Part shown: positions 37,371 to 45,418 of the stretch, in pieces
Layout of the letters: every line of letters starts with the position of its first letter
Position numbering within the stretch: the first letter of the stretch is position 1
Assembly (NCBI GenBank): GCA_023398955.1
Contig: JAEWRL010000097.1
Coordinates: 203,389 to 267,388, forward strand
Length of the DNA stretch: 64,000 bases
Direction of reading: 5' to 3'
Source of the DNA: Pseudomonadota bacterium
Lineage (GTDB): Bacteria; Myxococcota_A; Polyangia; Polyangiales; Polyangiaceae
Notes under the pieces: model-generated
What the model saw: the letters and a program-made list of their open reading frames with translations, nothing else
The model's database searches: none
Told to the model about the DNA's origin: nothing
Position numbers and translations under genes: made by a program

Positions 37371-38640
37371 CGTCCTCCAACTCCGTCAGCCGATCGAGCC
37401 GCTTGAGCAATGCGCCAGGTTCCAGGACTCGATCGAAGACAAGTACCCGCGGATGCTCGAGCGTCACTTCTCCTTGCCCACAAGCCCGCGAGCCGTCGAC
37501 GCAGAGAATCAGCGAACGGGCCTCGCTGCAGCCCAACAGTTCGATCCTGCGGCTCAGGGACTCCGGCGTGTAGTAGCCGCTGATCTCGATTAAAAAGCGT
37601 CTCGAGGCGCCACTGTCCTGGAGGAGCTCCGCGCAAGGAAACACCCACTGCCCCAGGACGCGCAAGGGTGGAGGATCCCGCCTGAGGAGCCACTGGGAAG
37701 CCGCGCGCTCGAGGGCGCCGATCAGCCGGCGCTCTCGGCAATCCCGGCGGCGCGCTGCTGTGGACGTCCATGGAAGTGGATCCTGCGGCCCTATCAGAAG
37801 GTCGCGTAGGGTCGCAGACGGGACGCCTGCCGCGGACCCGGCACTCCGAGTCGCGATCACCGGCACGTGCATCCCGAGCTCACAGCGAGCGACGAGGGAG
37901 AAGCTGGGATGCCGACCCAGGAGCGGCAACAGGGACGCCATGGCCCGGCCATAAACGAGCGTGTGCCGGAAGAGGCTGAGCGGACCAGTCAGCTGGAGCT
38001 CTAGCTCGGCACGACTGCCTTCCGCTAGCCCATCGCTAGGCACCGCGGCTCCCAAATCCCCCACCACGACCTCGGCAATGAGCCCCAAGCGCTGGGCATG
38101 GCGAGCCAGCTCTCCCCCACCTCCCTGGACGCGAATCGACACCGAGCGCGCGTGGCGCAGCAGTCCCGCGGCCAGGCTGAGGTTGACGTCCAGGCGCAGC
38201 TCGGCTGGAGTGCGAGAGGCCTTCGGCCGCTGCACGAGCCGCGCCGAGGGGATGTCGGCGAGGAGCGAGGCCTCGACCTCTGCAACGCTGTGTTGTAGCT
38301 CGCTCGCCGCTGCCGCGAGCGCTGCCTCGCGAGACCCCAGGCAAGCCATCGCGCGGGCGGTAGCCAGCCTCGCGACGCTTGGCGCGACGGGAGCTCGCAC
38401 ACGAGATTCGTAAACCCTGTCTAGAACGTGGCGCGCCATACATGACGCCCGGGGCGGTGATCGGTGGGGCAACGGCTCGCAGAGCGACCGCTCCAAGGCC
38501 GCCCGCGGTTTGCCCACGTGGGCCTCGTACACCGCCAGCAGGTCGGCGAGCCACACCTCGTCCGCCGTCGTGAGGTAAGCGGGAACGAGCTTGCCGCCCG
38601 CAGAGGCGACGTCCACGAGCCCCTTGGGCAGCATGGTCAC
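37357..38640 (-). CDS. DUF790/Bax1-like nuclease, partner of the XPB-like helicase
   Basis: A 427-residue protein. The C-terminal ~100 residues hold RFLIEISGYYTPESLSRRIE, which matches the Bax1 pattern in which a Glu of a PD-(D/E)xK-type nuclease precedes GFWTPEYL. The N-terminal ~300 residues are helical. Bax1 (DUF790) is the known nuclease partner of XPB in archaea. Here the preceding 'PDF' Asp position reads PCAELL, so the catalytic set may be altered. The GTG start overlaps the stop of the helicase gene by four bases, so the two are co-translated. The pairing supports the call more than the sequence alone. Confidence 0.65.
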   Translation of the reverse strand: MTMLPKGLVDVASAGGKLVPAYLTTADEVWLADLLAVYEAHVGKPRAALERSLCEPLPHRSPPRASCMARHVLDRVYESRVRAPVAPSVARLATARAMACLGSREAALAAAASELQHSVAEVEASLLADIPSARLVQRPKASRTPAELRLDVNLSLAAGLLRHARSVSIRVQGGGGELARHAQRLGLIAEVVVGDLGAAVPSDGLAEGSRAELELQLTGPLSLFRHTLVYGRAMASLLPLLGRHPSFSLVARCELGMHVPVIATRSAGSAAGVPSATLRDLLIGPQDPLPWTSTAARRRDCRERRLIGALERAASQWLLRRDPPPLRVLGQWVFPCAELLQDSGASRRFLIEISGYYTPESLSRRIELLGCSEARSLILCVDGSRACGQGEVTLEHPRVLVFDRVLEPGALLKRLDRLTELEDVTPR

Positions 38641-40106
38641 GGCTCGCCCCGCAAGCGGGAGTCACTACCCGGAAGCGAGCGCTCCGCAGTGCCCCCGCGG
38701 CCGCCATGCTGACCTATCAGGAGCCCGCGGCGCCGCTCGTTTCCGCGACGTTCCTCCTGCGGGACGTCGCCCACCAGCTCGTAGACGAGGGCGCGCTTCC
38801 CAGGCCGGGGGCGAAGCAGGCGTCCTACCCGTTGTACGTGCTCACGTTCGCCAAAGCTGCCGCCGACAATGATCGCCACGTCCGCGTCCGGCACGTCCAC
38901 GCCCTCGTTGAGCACGCGCGCCGAGACCACGGCTCGAATCTCACCCCGGTCGAAGGCGGAGAGCACCGCTTCACGTTCCATCCGCCCGATGTCACACGTG
39001 ATGGGGGAGACGAGGTACTCCTCGGCAATCCGATAGGCAGCGCGGTTCGACTCGGTGAATACCATGCAACGCGCACTGGCATGCCGCGCCAACAGCTCTC
39101 CGATCATCCGGTGCTTGGCGTCGGTCAGCGCGAGTAGCTCCCGGGCGCGACGGTAGGCGCGGAGGGCGCGGCGTCCCTCCCTGCTAGCTTGAGCCCAGCT
39201 CACGAAGCCCCCAAAGCTGCCCCCGGGAAACAGGCGCTTGAAGGTCCTCAGCGTCGCTACGAAGGCAGCGTAGTCCCGCTCATAGCAGCGTCGCTCGACG
39301 GCAGACAGTGGGAGCGAGAGCACGACGACCTCGAACTCCGCCAAGAAGTCGCCGCAAAGCTCCGCGAGGTTTTGCTCGAAGACCACCGGACCGATGAGCA
39401 TGCGAAGCCGGCCCAAGCTCCCGCTGCCAGGCGGCGTGGCGGTAAGACCGAGACGCCGTGGCGCTGCGCACATTTCCAACGCCTCGTCACGGAGCCCACC
39501 TCCGAAATGGTGCACCTCATCCACCAGCACCATCTCGAAGCGGTTTCCGAGCTCCGCCATATGCCGATAGGCGCTCTCGAAGGTAGTGACAGTTAGCGGA
39601 AGCACGCAGCGCTGCCCGTCACCCAGCACGCCGACAGCCCCGGCTCCTGCTGCGAGGAGGCGTCCACGCCACTGGTGAAGCAATACGCGCGTAGGAACCA
39701 GGCAAAGGCAGCTCCCCGCTCTGGCTGCCAGCGCCATACCTACGTGTGTCTTGCCAGACCCGGTGGGCATGACGAGCACGCCGCGTTCCTCGTTGGCGAC
39801 GAAGCTCGCGACAGCCGCCGCTTGGTACGGTCGCAACGCGGGCGCTCGAAGCAGCGGCGCTGGCAAGCCCACCCGCGGAGCGAAGACGTGATCCTCGACA
39901 CCCAGCTCGCGCTCGCGGGCTGCGGTGACGACCTCCGCATAGCGGCAGGCGGGCGCCCGAAACTGGAGGGTGCGCGGGTCCCAAACTAACCCGGGTAGCG
40001 TGCCAGCAGCGCCATGCCTTCCACGAGGGACCTCCTGCCCGAGGGCGTCCAGGAGAAGGGTCCCACGGTCGAAATGAAGGTGCAACGGAGGGGTGTTGCC
40101 GCTCAT
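38637..40106 (-). CDS. XPB-like superfamily 2 DNA helicase
   Basis: A 489-residue helicase. Walker A is MPTGSGKT at 113-120, motif II is DEVH at 196-199, and TATP and QRVGRLLRP (motif VI) follow. The Q-tip-like LRPYQ precedes Walker A. The N-terminal ~80 residues (LHLHFDRGTLLLDALG) fit the damage-recognition-like domain of XPB. The protein opens DNA in nucleotide excision repair in archaea and eukaryotes; bacterial members are known but less studied. The ATG at 40106 was chosen because the upstream open frame lacks homology. The DUF790 gene overlaps the stop. Confidence 0.85.
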   Translation of the reverse strand: MSGNTPPLHLHFDRGTLLLDALGQEVPRGRHGAAGTLPGLVWDPRTLQFRAPACRYAEVVTAARERELGVEDHVFAPRVGLPAPLLRAPALRPYQAAAVASFVANEERGVLVMPTGSGKTHVGMALAARAGSCLCLVPTRVLLHQWRGRLLAAGAGAVGVLGDGQRCVLPLTVTTFESAYRHMAELGNRFEMVLVDEVHHFGGGLRDEALEMCAAPRRLGLTATPPGSGSLGRLRMLIGPVVFEQNLAELCGDFLAEFEVVVLSLPLSAVERRCYERDYAAFVATLRTFKRLFPGGSFGGFVSWAQASREGRRALRAYRRARELLALTDAKHRMIGELLARHASARCMVFTESNRAAYRIAEEYLVSPITCDIGRMEREAVLSAFDRGEIRAVVSARVLNEGVDVPDADVAIIVGGSFGEREHVQRVGRLLRPRPGKRALVYELVGDVPQEERRGNERRRGLLIGQHGGRGGTAERSLPGSDSRLRGEP

Positions 40107-40523
40107 GGCGCAAGCGTTCCAGCAATGAACGGGCCATGAGCAACACAGCGTCTCGATAGCCTCCGTGCACGTCATCCTCGCTAAAAGGCCCACCAGACAC
40201 CAGCGTTCGTGGCCATCTCCGGTGGCAAATGCCAGCCATTCGTCAGTAGCCGCCACTCGGCCAGCCACCGAAATGCTTTGGGCAATGAGGCCCGTTGGCT
40301 GCGAGGCCTACTCCCAACAGCTCGAGCCGAGCGCGAGGCTGTCCGCCGGTACGACGAGTGCGCCCCGCCTTCTCCGTAGTGGGCAGATTCCATCCGTGCT
40401 ATCGACGACCGGCACCGCGTTTCGGCGAGACCGACCGCGGGAGAAGCCGGTGTGCCCCGTTATCACGTCATCGAGCGAAACGGGTGCCGAGAGGCTCTGG
40501 ACGACGAGTGTGACGAGGAAAGC
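40107..40523. other. Spacer between divergent helicase and GT-C genes
   Basis: About 415 bases between the starts of two divergent genes. Short open frames on both strands show no homology. Promoters for both genes should lie here, but no clear -35/-10 pair stands out. Confidence 0.5.
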
Positions 40524-42935
40524 ATGTCAAACCAGGACCCCCGCCCGGCGCGGAGCCCAGCACTACACCGCCTGGTAGCAGCCAATTGGCGAGGAGCCTT
40601 CGTAGCGCTCAGCTGTGCGGCAGGCGTAGTGATCTACGCCGTCGTCGTGGGGGAGCACTACCCGGGAGAGGAATGGCTTGCTTGGCCGCTCCTTTCTATA
40701 TGGGGCTGGGTGCTGCTGCTCCAGGCAGCCTGCCTCTCGACGGGCTACGCGCTGCTCCGCACGGCCTTTCGCCTCGAAGGACCCCTCCTTCAAACCTGGC
40801 TCCTCGGACACCTGCTGGGTCTCATGGTCTTCGTCCTAGGGATGTACGCAGCGGGTGCGCTCGGCTGGTTCGGTACGGCTTTCGCCGTAGTGTGGCCCAC
40901 TCTGATGCTCGCGACCGGAGCTCCGTGGTGGTGGCGCCGCGTCCTGACCGAGCCCTGGTGGAGTGCTCCCCTACGCGTCCGCTGGTATCACGTCGCGTTC
41001 TGGGCGTTTGGCGCGGCCGCCCTGGGGTTACTCTACCTTCAGAGCTGCACGCCGGACGCCATCAACTACGACGCGAGCTGGTATCACCTGCCCATAGCCC
41101 AGGACTACGCGCGAGAAGGAGGCATTGTCCGCTTCCCATCCGACTATAACAGGGCGTTTCCGCACCTGACGAGCCTCGTCTTCACGTGGGGCTTCCTCGT
41201 GCCCACAGGGCTTCCCCAACTCCAGTGGATGACAGCCCTTCACCTCGAGTTCTTCGTGGTACTCTGGAAGCTCGTCGGCGTTGCGGCAGTCGCGGCGTGG
41301 CTGCTCAGGCGCTCCCATGTGACCGCCGCTTGGGTCGGCTTCTTCCTGTTCCCTGGCATTTTCGTCTACGATCAGAACATTGGAGGCTCTGCCGATCACT
41401 TCTTGGGCTACTTCGCAGCCCCCGCGCTGCTCACCGCCGGCCAAGCCTGGAAGCGCTTCGATTGGCGATGGCTGACGCTCCTCGGCATCGTTCTCGGCGG
41501 TGCCCTGTTGACCAAGTACCAGGCGATCTACCTTTGGGGCGGAGCTGGGGCCATCCTGGCTCTCCGGTGGCTGCACTTCGCCCTGGGGCCCGCCATTCTG
41601 CGCGTCGCCGCCAAGGCGCCACAATCGCGTCGGCTATCGGCAGGTCGTGGACGTCCCGTGCCCTGGAAGCGGCTCGTCTGGGCCCCCGTTCTCGTCGTGG
41701 GTGTGGCCTTGATCATCGCGGCCCCTCACCTGGTCAAGAACGTCCTCTTCCACGGCAATCCCATGTACCCCTTCGCAATGAAGTGGTTCCCCGCCAGCAC
41801 GCCCATCCATGAGCATTCGGCGCTGTACTTCCAGGAGATGTACGCGAACCGTCCGTACCTGCCCAAGGGAGAGGGGCTCGCGCGAGTGTGGAACGCCCTC
41901 GTGCTCGTGTTCACCTACTCCTTCGATCCGCACTACTCGCACACGAGGGGGGTCCCCGTCGTCGGGAGCCTCTTCACCCTACTGACTCCGCTCCTTTTCG
42001 TCGTGCGAAGGCCAGGGCGGCTCTGGCTCGGCGCGCTGGCGGGGTGGGTGGGCCTGTTCGCCTGGGCGAACACCTATACCTCGGATCGCTACCTGCAAGG
42101 GCTCATGACGATCCCCATCGCCGTCACCGTAGCGCTACTCGTGCGAGGTTGGCAGCTAGGCCCCGTGAGTCGACTTGGGCTCAGCGCCCTAGTGGGGTTC
42201 CAGGTCCTGTGGGGAGCCGACGCCTTCGTCTATTCGGGAGAGTCTCGCATCAGGAGTGCCCTATCCCTGTTCAGCAGCGGCTATGACGGCCGACGGACGC
42301 CCGAGCGGCGGTTCGACTATCGCAGCGAGCACCGCGCCATCACCGAGGCGGTCCCGGAGGACGCCGTCCTCCTCGTACGAAACTATCGGACGACCCTCGG
42401 CATCGACCGCACGGTCTACAGCGATATCCAGGCTTGGCAATCCTTCATCTTCTACGAGCCCCTGAGGAGCCCGAGGGATCTCTACGAGATGTACAGGTCG
42501 AAGGGTATCACGCACCTCCTCTATCCACAGGGACAGCGTCCTCCGGAAACCCTCCAAGCCGCAGTACTTTTCACGGATCTGGCCACCAATCACAGCGGCG
42601 CGCCGAAGCGCTTCGGCAGCCTCGTCCTCCGCGAGATGGCACCCGACCCGCCGCCGTCCACCCCCTCCTATCGAGTGCTCGTCGACGGCATGCCGGGCGT
42701 TATCGACGGCCTCTATCAGCCCACGGACCTCGTTGTCTACAGCCGCATGCCGGCAGAGCTTCGTCGCCGCCCCGAACCCGAGGCGCGGCTGCGCGGCAAC
42801 GACCTGCAGGATCTCATTCGTAGGGCCAATGCCGTCATCGTTGGGCGACATGCCTCTTCGAGCACTAGGGCAACCCTCACGGGGTTCCGCCTGGCTGAGC
42901 GCTTCCCCCACTACTCCATCTACACGCGACGCTGA
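40524..42935 (+). CDS. Polytopic GT-C-like glycosyltransferase (membrane protein)
   Basis: An 803-residue protein from the ATG at 40524, with GAGGAAA upstream. About 10-12 hydrophobic segments lie in residues 25-590. The luminal/periplasmic loop after the first pair has DAINYDASWYHLPIAQDYAREG, an acidic loop typical of GT-C enzymes that use polyprenyl-linked sugars. The C-terminal ~200 residues are soluble and include IDRTVYSDIQAWQSFIFY. The acceptor is unknown. It is divergent from the helicase gene and followed by the convergent methyltransferase/GT2 pair, which suggests a shared glycan pathway. Confidence 0.7.
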   Translation: MSNQDPRPARSPALHRLVAANWRGAFVALSCAAGVVIYAVVVGEHYPGEEWLAWPLLSIWGWVLLLQAACLSTGYALLRTAFRLEGPLLQTWLLGHLLGLMVFVLGMYAAGALGWFGTAFAVVWPTLMLATGAPWWWRRVLTEPWWSAPLRVRWYHVAFWAFGAAALGLLYLQSCTPDAINYDASWYHLPIAQDYAREGGIVRFPSDYNRAFPHLTSLVFTWGFLVPTGLPQLQWMTALHLEFFVVLWKLVGVAAVAAWLLRRSHVTAAWVGFFLFPGIFVYDQNIGGSADHFLGYFAAPALLTAGQAWKRFDWRWLTLLGIVLGGALLTKYQAIYLWGGAGAILALRWLHFALGPAILRVAAKAPQSRRLSAGRGRPVPWKRLVWAPVLVVGVALIIAAPHLVKNVLFHGNPMYPFAMKWFPASTPIHEHSALYFQEMYANRPYLPKGEGLARVWNALVLVFTYSFDPHYSHTRGVPVVGSLFTLLTPLLFVVRRPGRLWLGALAGWVGLFAWANTYTSDRYLQGLMTIPIAVTVALLVRGWQLGPVSRLGLSALVGFQVLWGADAFVYSGESRIRSALSLFSSGYDGRRTPERRFDYRSEHRAITEAVPEDAVLLVRNYRTTLGIDRTVYSDIQAWQSFIFYEPLRSPRDLYEMYRSKGITHLLYPQGQRPPETLQAAVLFTDLATNHSGAPKRFGSLVLREMAPDPPPSTPSYRVLVDGMPGVIDGLYQPTDLVVYSRMPAELRRRPEPEARLRGNDLQDLIRRANAVIVGRHASSSTRATLTGFRLAERFPHYSIYTRR

Positions 42936-43002
42936 AAGCACCAGAGCCCGGTCGGAGTCGCGCGGGGTTACAACCGCAACGTTTGCTGCTTTCGGACTCC
43001 GC

Positions 43003-43608
43003 TTAGAGCCGCTCACAGAGGTACATGGTCCACGGGAGTGGAGAGCGCTCCTCCAGCACCCGAAAGTGGCTCACCAAGAGCGCGCCAAGAGTCCGCCGAT
43101 TGAAGTGTTGAACGTGGCCCGGCGTGTTCCCAAGGTCACGAACGTAGCGGCCCCGGGCGAGGTTGAGTACCCTCCACAAGGGTTCCCGCGGAGTACTCAC
43201 GAGGGCATAGCGCGACGAGACGCGCGCCAGCTCAGCGACTGCCAGCTCGGGTCGCTCCAGGTGCTCGAGTACCTCGCAGCAAATCACTAGATCGTAGCTA
43301 CCGTCAGCAAAAGGGAGGTCATAGATGCTGGCTTCGCGGAACTCGAGCATGGGGTGAAGCTCGGGGGCGAGGCGCTCGAGGCTCAGATCGCAGGCGCAGA
43401 AGGCCTCCGGGGCCGCGACGTTGCGCACCAGATCATCGGCCAGCCTGCCCTCCCCGCAGCCGACCTCGAGCACCCGCTTGGCTCCCGCACCAGCGTAGAG
43501 TTCACGCACCGACTTCAGGAAGCCCTGCATCAGCCAGCGCGCTACCGGATTCTTGCTGCCGTACTTGTCGTACACGTTCCCGACGATGTTGCGTTCGGAC
43601 CCTTTCAT
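43003..43608 (-). CDS. SAM methyltransferase of the glycan pair
   Basis: A 201-residue protein from the ATG at 43608. Motif I is VLEVGCGEGRLADDL and the catalytic-strand region is SYDLVICCEVLEHLERPELAVAEL, a classical type-11 methyltransferase. The start overlaps the stop of the glycosyltransferase gene by four bases (ATGA), so the products are likely made together. It may methylate the glycan or its lipid carrier; the substrate is not shown by sequence. Confidence 0.8.
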   Translation of the reverse strand: MKGSERNIVGNVYDKYGSKNPVARWLMQGFLKSVRELYAGAGAKRVLEVGCGEGRLADDLVRNVAAPEAFCACDLSLERLAPELHPMLEFREASIYDLPFADGSYDLVICCEVLEHLERPELAVAELARVSSRYALVSTPREPLWRVLNLARGRYVRDLGNTPGHVQHFNRRTLGALLVSHFRVLEERSPLPWTMYLCERL

Positions 43609-44627
43609 CGTTCGTCCTCCGCTTTCCACGGCGCGGCCGCCGTGCGCCGATAGCCGTCGCGGCCAAGAGCTTCCCCCCCTGGCAAGAGCCCATTCTCGAG
43701 GCGCCTCAGGCGGCGCAGCGTCTCTTCGAGCAAACGCCTGTTTGCTGCGATGAGCTCCCCCAGCAGGGCGACAATGCCAATGAGGAACGCGAGCACCACG
43801 CAACCCACGCCGATCGTCAGGGATTGCGTGTAACCGCTATAGTCGGGGTTGAGGAGCCAATGGTAGAGAAAGCGCCCCACCAAAGCGCCCCCCACGAGGA
43901 CGAGCACCATAGCCAGCGCAGCGAAGGTCTGCACCGGGCGGTACATGGCGTAAGCCCGGAAGATCACTGGACCGGCTCGGCGCAGGTAGTCCGGCACGGA
44001 GCGAAAGAGCCGAGACTCCCGCGTCTTCGGGTTCGTGGTGATGGCCACATTGACGACGACCAAACCCGCGCGTCCAGCTTGGATGAGCGTCTCGAGGGTG
44101 TACGTGAAGCGGTTATGAACGAAGAGTCTTTCGGCTGCGGCGCGCGTCAGCGCTCGAAAGCCACTCGTCGAATCGGCCACCGTCGTCGCGGAGGCCGTTC
44201 GCACGAGACGTGAGCCCCAGCGTTGCAGGAGACGCTTGACGGGCGAAAAATGGGCGATGGTGTCCGTACGACGATCGCCAACCACCACATCAGCGCGACC
44301 ATCGAGGATGGGTGCCACGAGCCGTGGGATGTCCTGCCCCCGGTATTGGTTGTCGGCATCCGTATTGACGATGATGTCTGCTCCAAGCCGCAGCGCAGCT
44401 TCCAGCCCCGCCGTGAAGGCGTTGGCGAGCCCGCGGTTCTCCTTGATGCGAAGCACGTGGTGGGCTCCCGCCAGGGAAGCGACCTCCGAGGTACCATCGG
44501 TGCTGCCGTCGTCCACTATCATCACTTCGATGGAGTCGATCCCAGGGATGCGGCGCGGCAGGTCCGCCATGGTGCTTGCCAGGTTATCCCGCTCGTTGAA
44601 ACACGGGATCTGAATCACTAGCTTCAT
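43605..44627 (-). CDS. Family 2 glycosyltransferase with two C-terminal membrane segments
   Basis: A 340-residue protein. The GT-A fold shows IPCFNERDNL, IVDDGSTDGT and NTDADNQYRG (DXD-type site), and a short GFRALTR segment. Two membrane segments at about 230-250 and 275-300 follow. The whole resembles dolichol-phosphate mannose/glucose synthases (GtrB-like), which charge a polyprenyl phosphate. Such a product could feed the neighbouring GT-C protein. Followed by an overlapping methyltransferase gene. Confidence 0.87.
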   Translation of the reverse strand: MKLVIQIPCFNERDNLASTMADLPRRIPGIDSIEVMIVDDGSTDGTSEVASLAGAHHVLRIKENRGLANAFTAGLEAALRLGADIIVNTDADNQYRGQDIPRLVAPILDGRADVVVGDRRTDTIAHFSPVKRLLQRWGSRLVRTASATTVADSTSGFRALTRAAAERLFVHNRFTYTLETLIQAGRAGLVVVNVAITTNPKTRESRLFRSVPDYLRRAGPVIFRAYAMYRPVQTFAALAMVLVLVGGALVGRFLYHWLLNPDYSGYTQSLTIGVGCVVLAFLIGIVALLGELIAANRRLLEETLRRLRRLENGLLPGGEALGRDGYRRTAAAPWKAEDER

Positions 44628-44710
44628 GGGGCCTTTTCTCCGCGCCCACCGTAATCAGACGGCCGGCGCCACGCAACCTGAGCGCCAGCATTCACGATTC
44701 GGCCAGCGTC

Positions 44711-45157
44711 TCAGCGCTCCGGAGGATCCGACGTCTCATAGTGATTCAACAGCCACCCGGCGAAGGCGTCCACCGCCACCCTGAAGTCAGCGCGCGAGCC
44801 ACAGCGTAACGCAGTTCGCTTAGCAGCTTGCATCGCAGACAAGAGAGCGTCGTGAGAACAGCGGTGCCCCGCGTAGTCGGGGCTCCCTCGCGCCAGGATC
44901 CTAGACTCCTGGTCTGCGAAATCATTCGCCACGTCGTGGATGAGGCGCTCGAGCATTACCACTGTCGCGTCACGGTCGAACGCGCCAGCGTTGTCCTGAA
45001 GTCGGCTACGCAGCTCGTTCACTCTGTCCCGGACGCTTTCTGCGTTGGACCCCAGTCGCGTTCGCACGCGGGACACGGGTTCAGGCGGAACCGCGCCGGC
45101 TCCTAGCGAGCTGCTGAGCGAGTCTGCGTCTTTGGCCAAGGCTTCGTCGTCGGGCAC
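44711..45157 (-). CDS. Degenerate hemerythrin-like protein
   Basis: A 148-residue protein. The C-terminal ~80 residues follow the bacteriohemerythrin plan: DFADQE (in place of HFxxEE), then GHRCSHDAL (His-x3-His kept) and WLLNHYETSD (His and Asp kept). The His and a Glu of the first helix are replaced, and the N-terminal iron-binding part is not recognised. It may have lost oxygen binding or bind a different metal. The GTG start is assumed. It stands alone between the GT2 gene and the fibro-slime gene. Confidence 0.5.
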   Translation of the reverse strand: MPDDEALAKDADSLSSSLGAGAVPPEPVSRVRTRLGSNAESVRDRVNELRSRLQDNAGAFDRDATVVMLERLIHDVANDFADQESRILARGSPDYAGHRCSHDALLSAMQAAKRTALRCGSRADFRVAVDAFAGWLLNHYETSDPPER

Positions 45158-45418
45158 GGCTCACGTCCGCATCGGTTTGGTCGACCACATGGCGCGCCAC
45201 TGGCGACCCTTAACATGGCCACGGATCGACTCGTGGTGCCACTTGGACAGGCGCTGGCGCAGACTTTGGAATCCGCGGGGAAGGAATCGCGAAGGCTCCC
45301 CAGCGGGCCCCACACCCGCCTACAAGAGTTCAGATAGGATGAGCTTTCTTTGCTTCCTGTGCCCACTTCAATGGGGTGCGGCTAAGCTTGATGGGACGCT
45401 CGCTCGGGAGTTCATTCG

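Noticed and set aside
40181..40393. 70-codon minus-strand open frame upstream of the helicase gene
   Set aside because: No homology recognised, and the spacer must hold divergent promoters.
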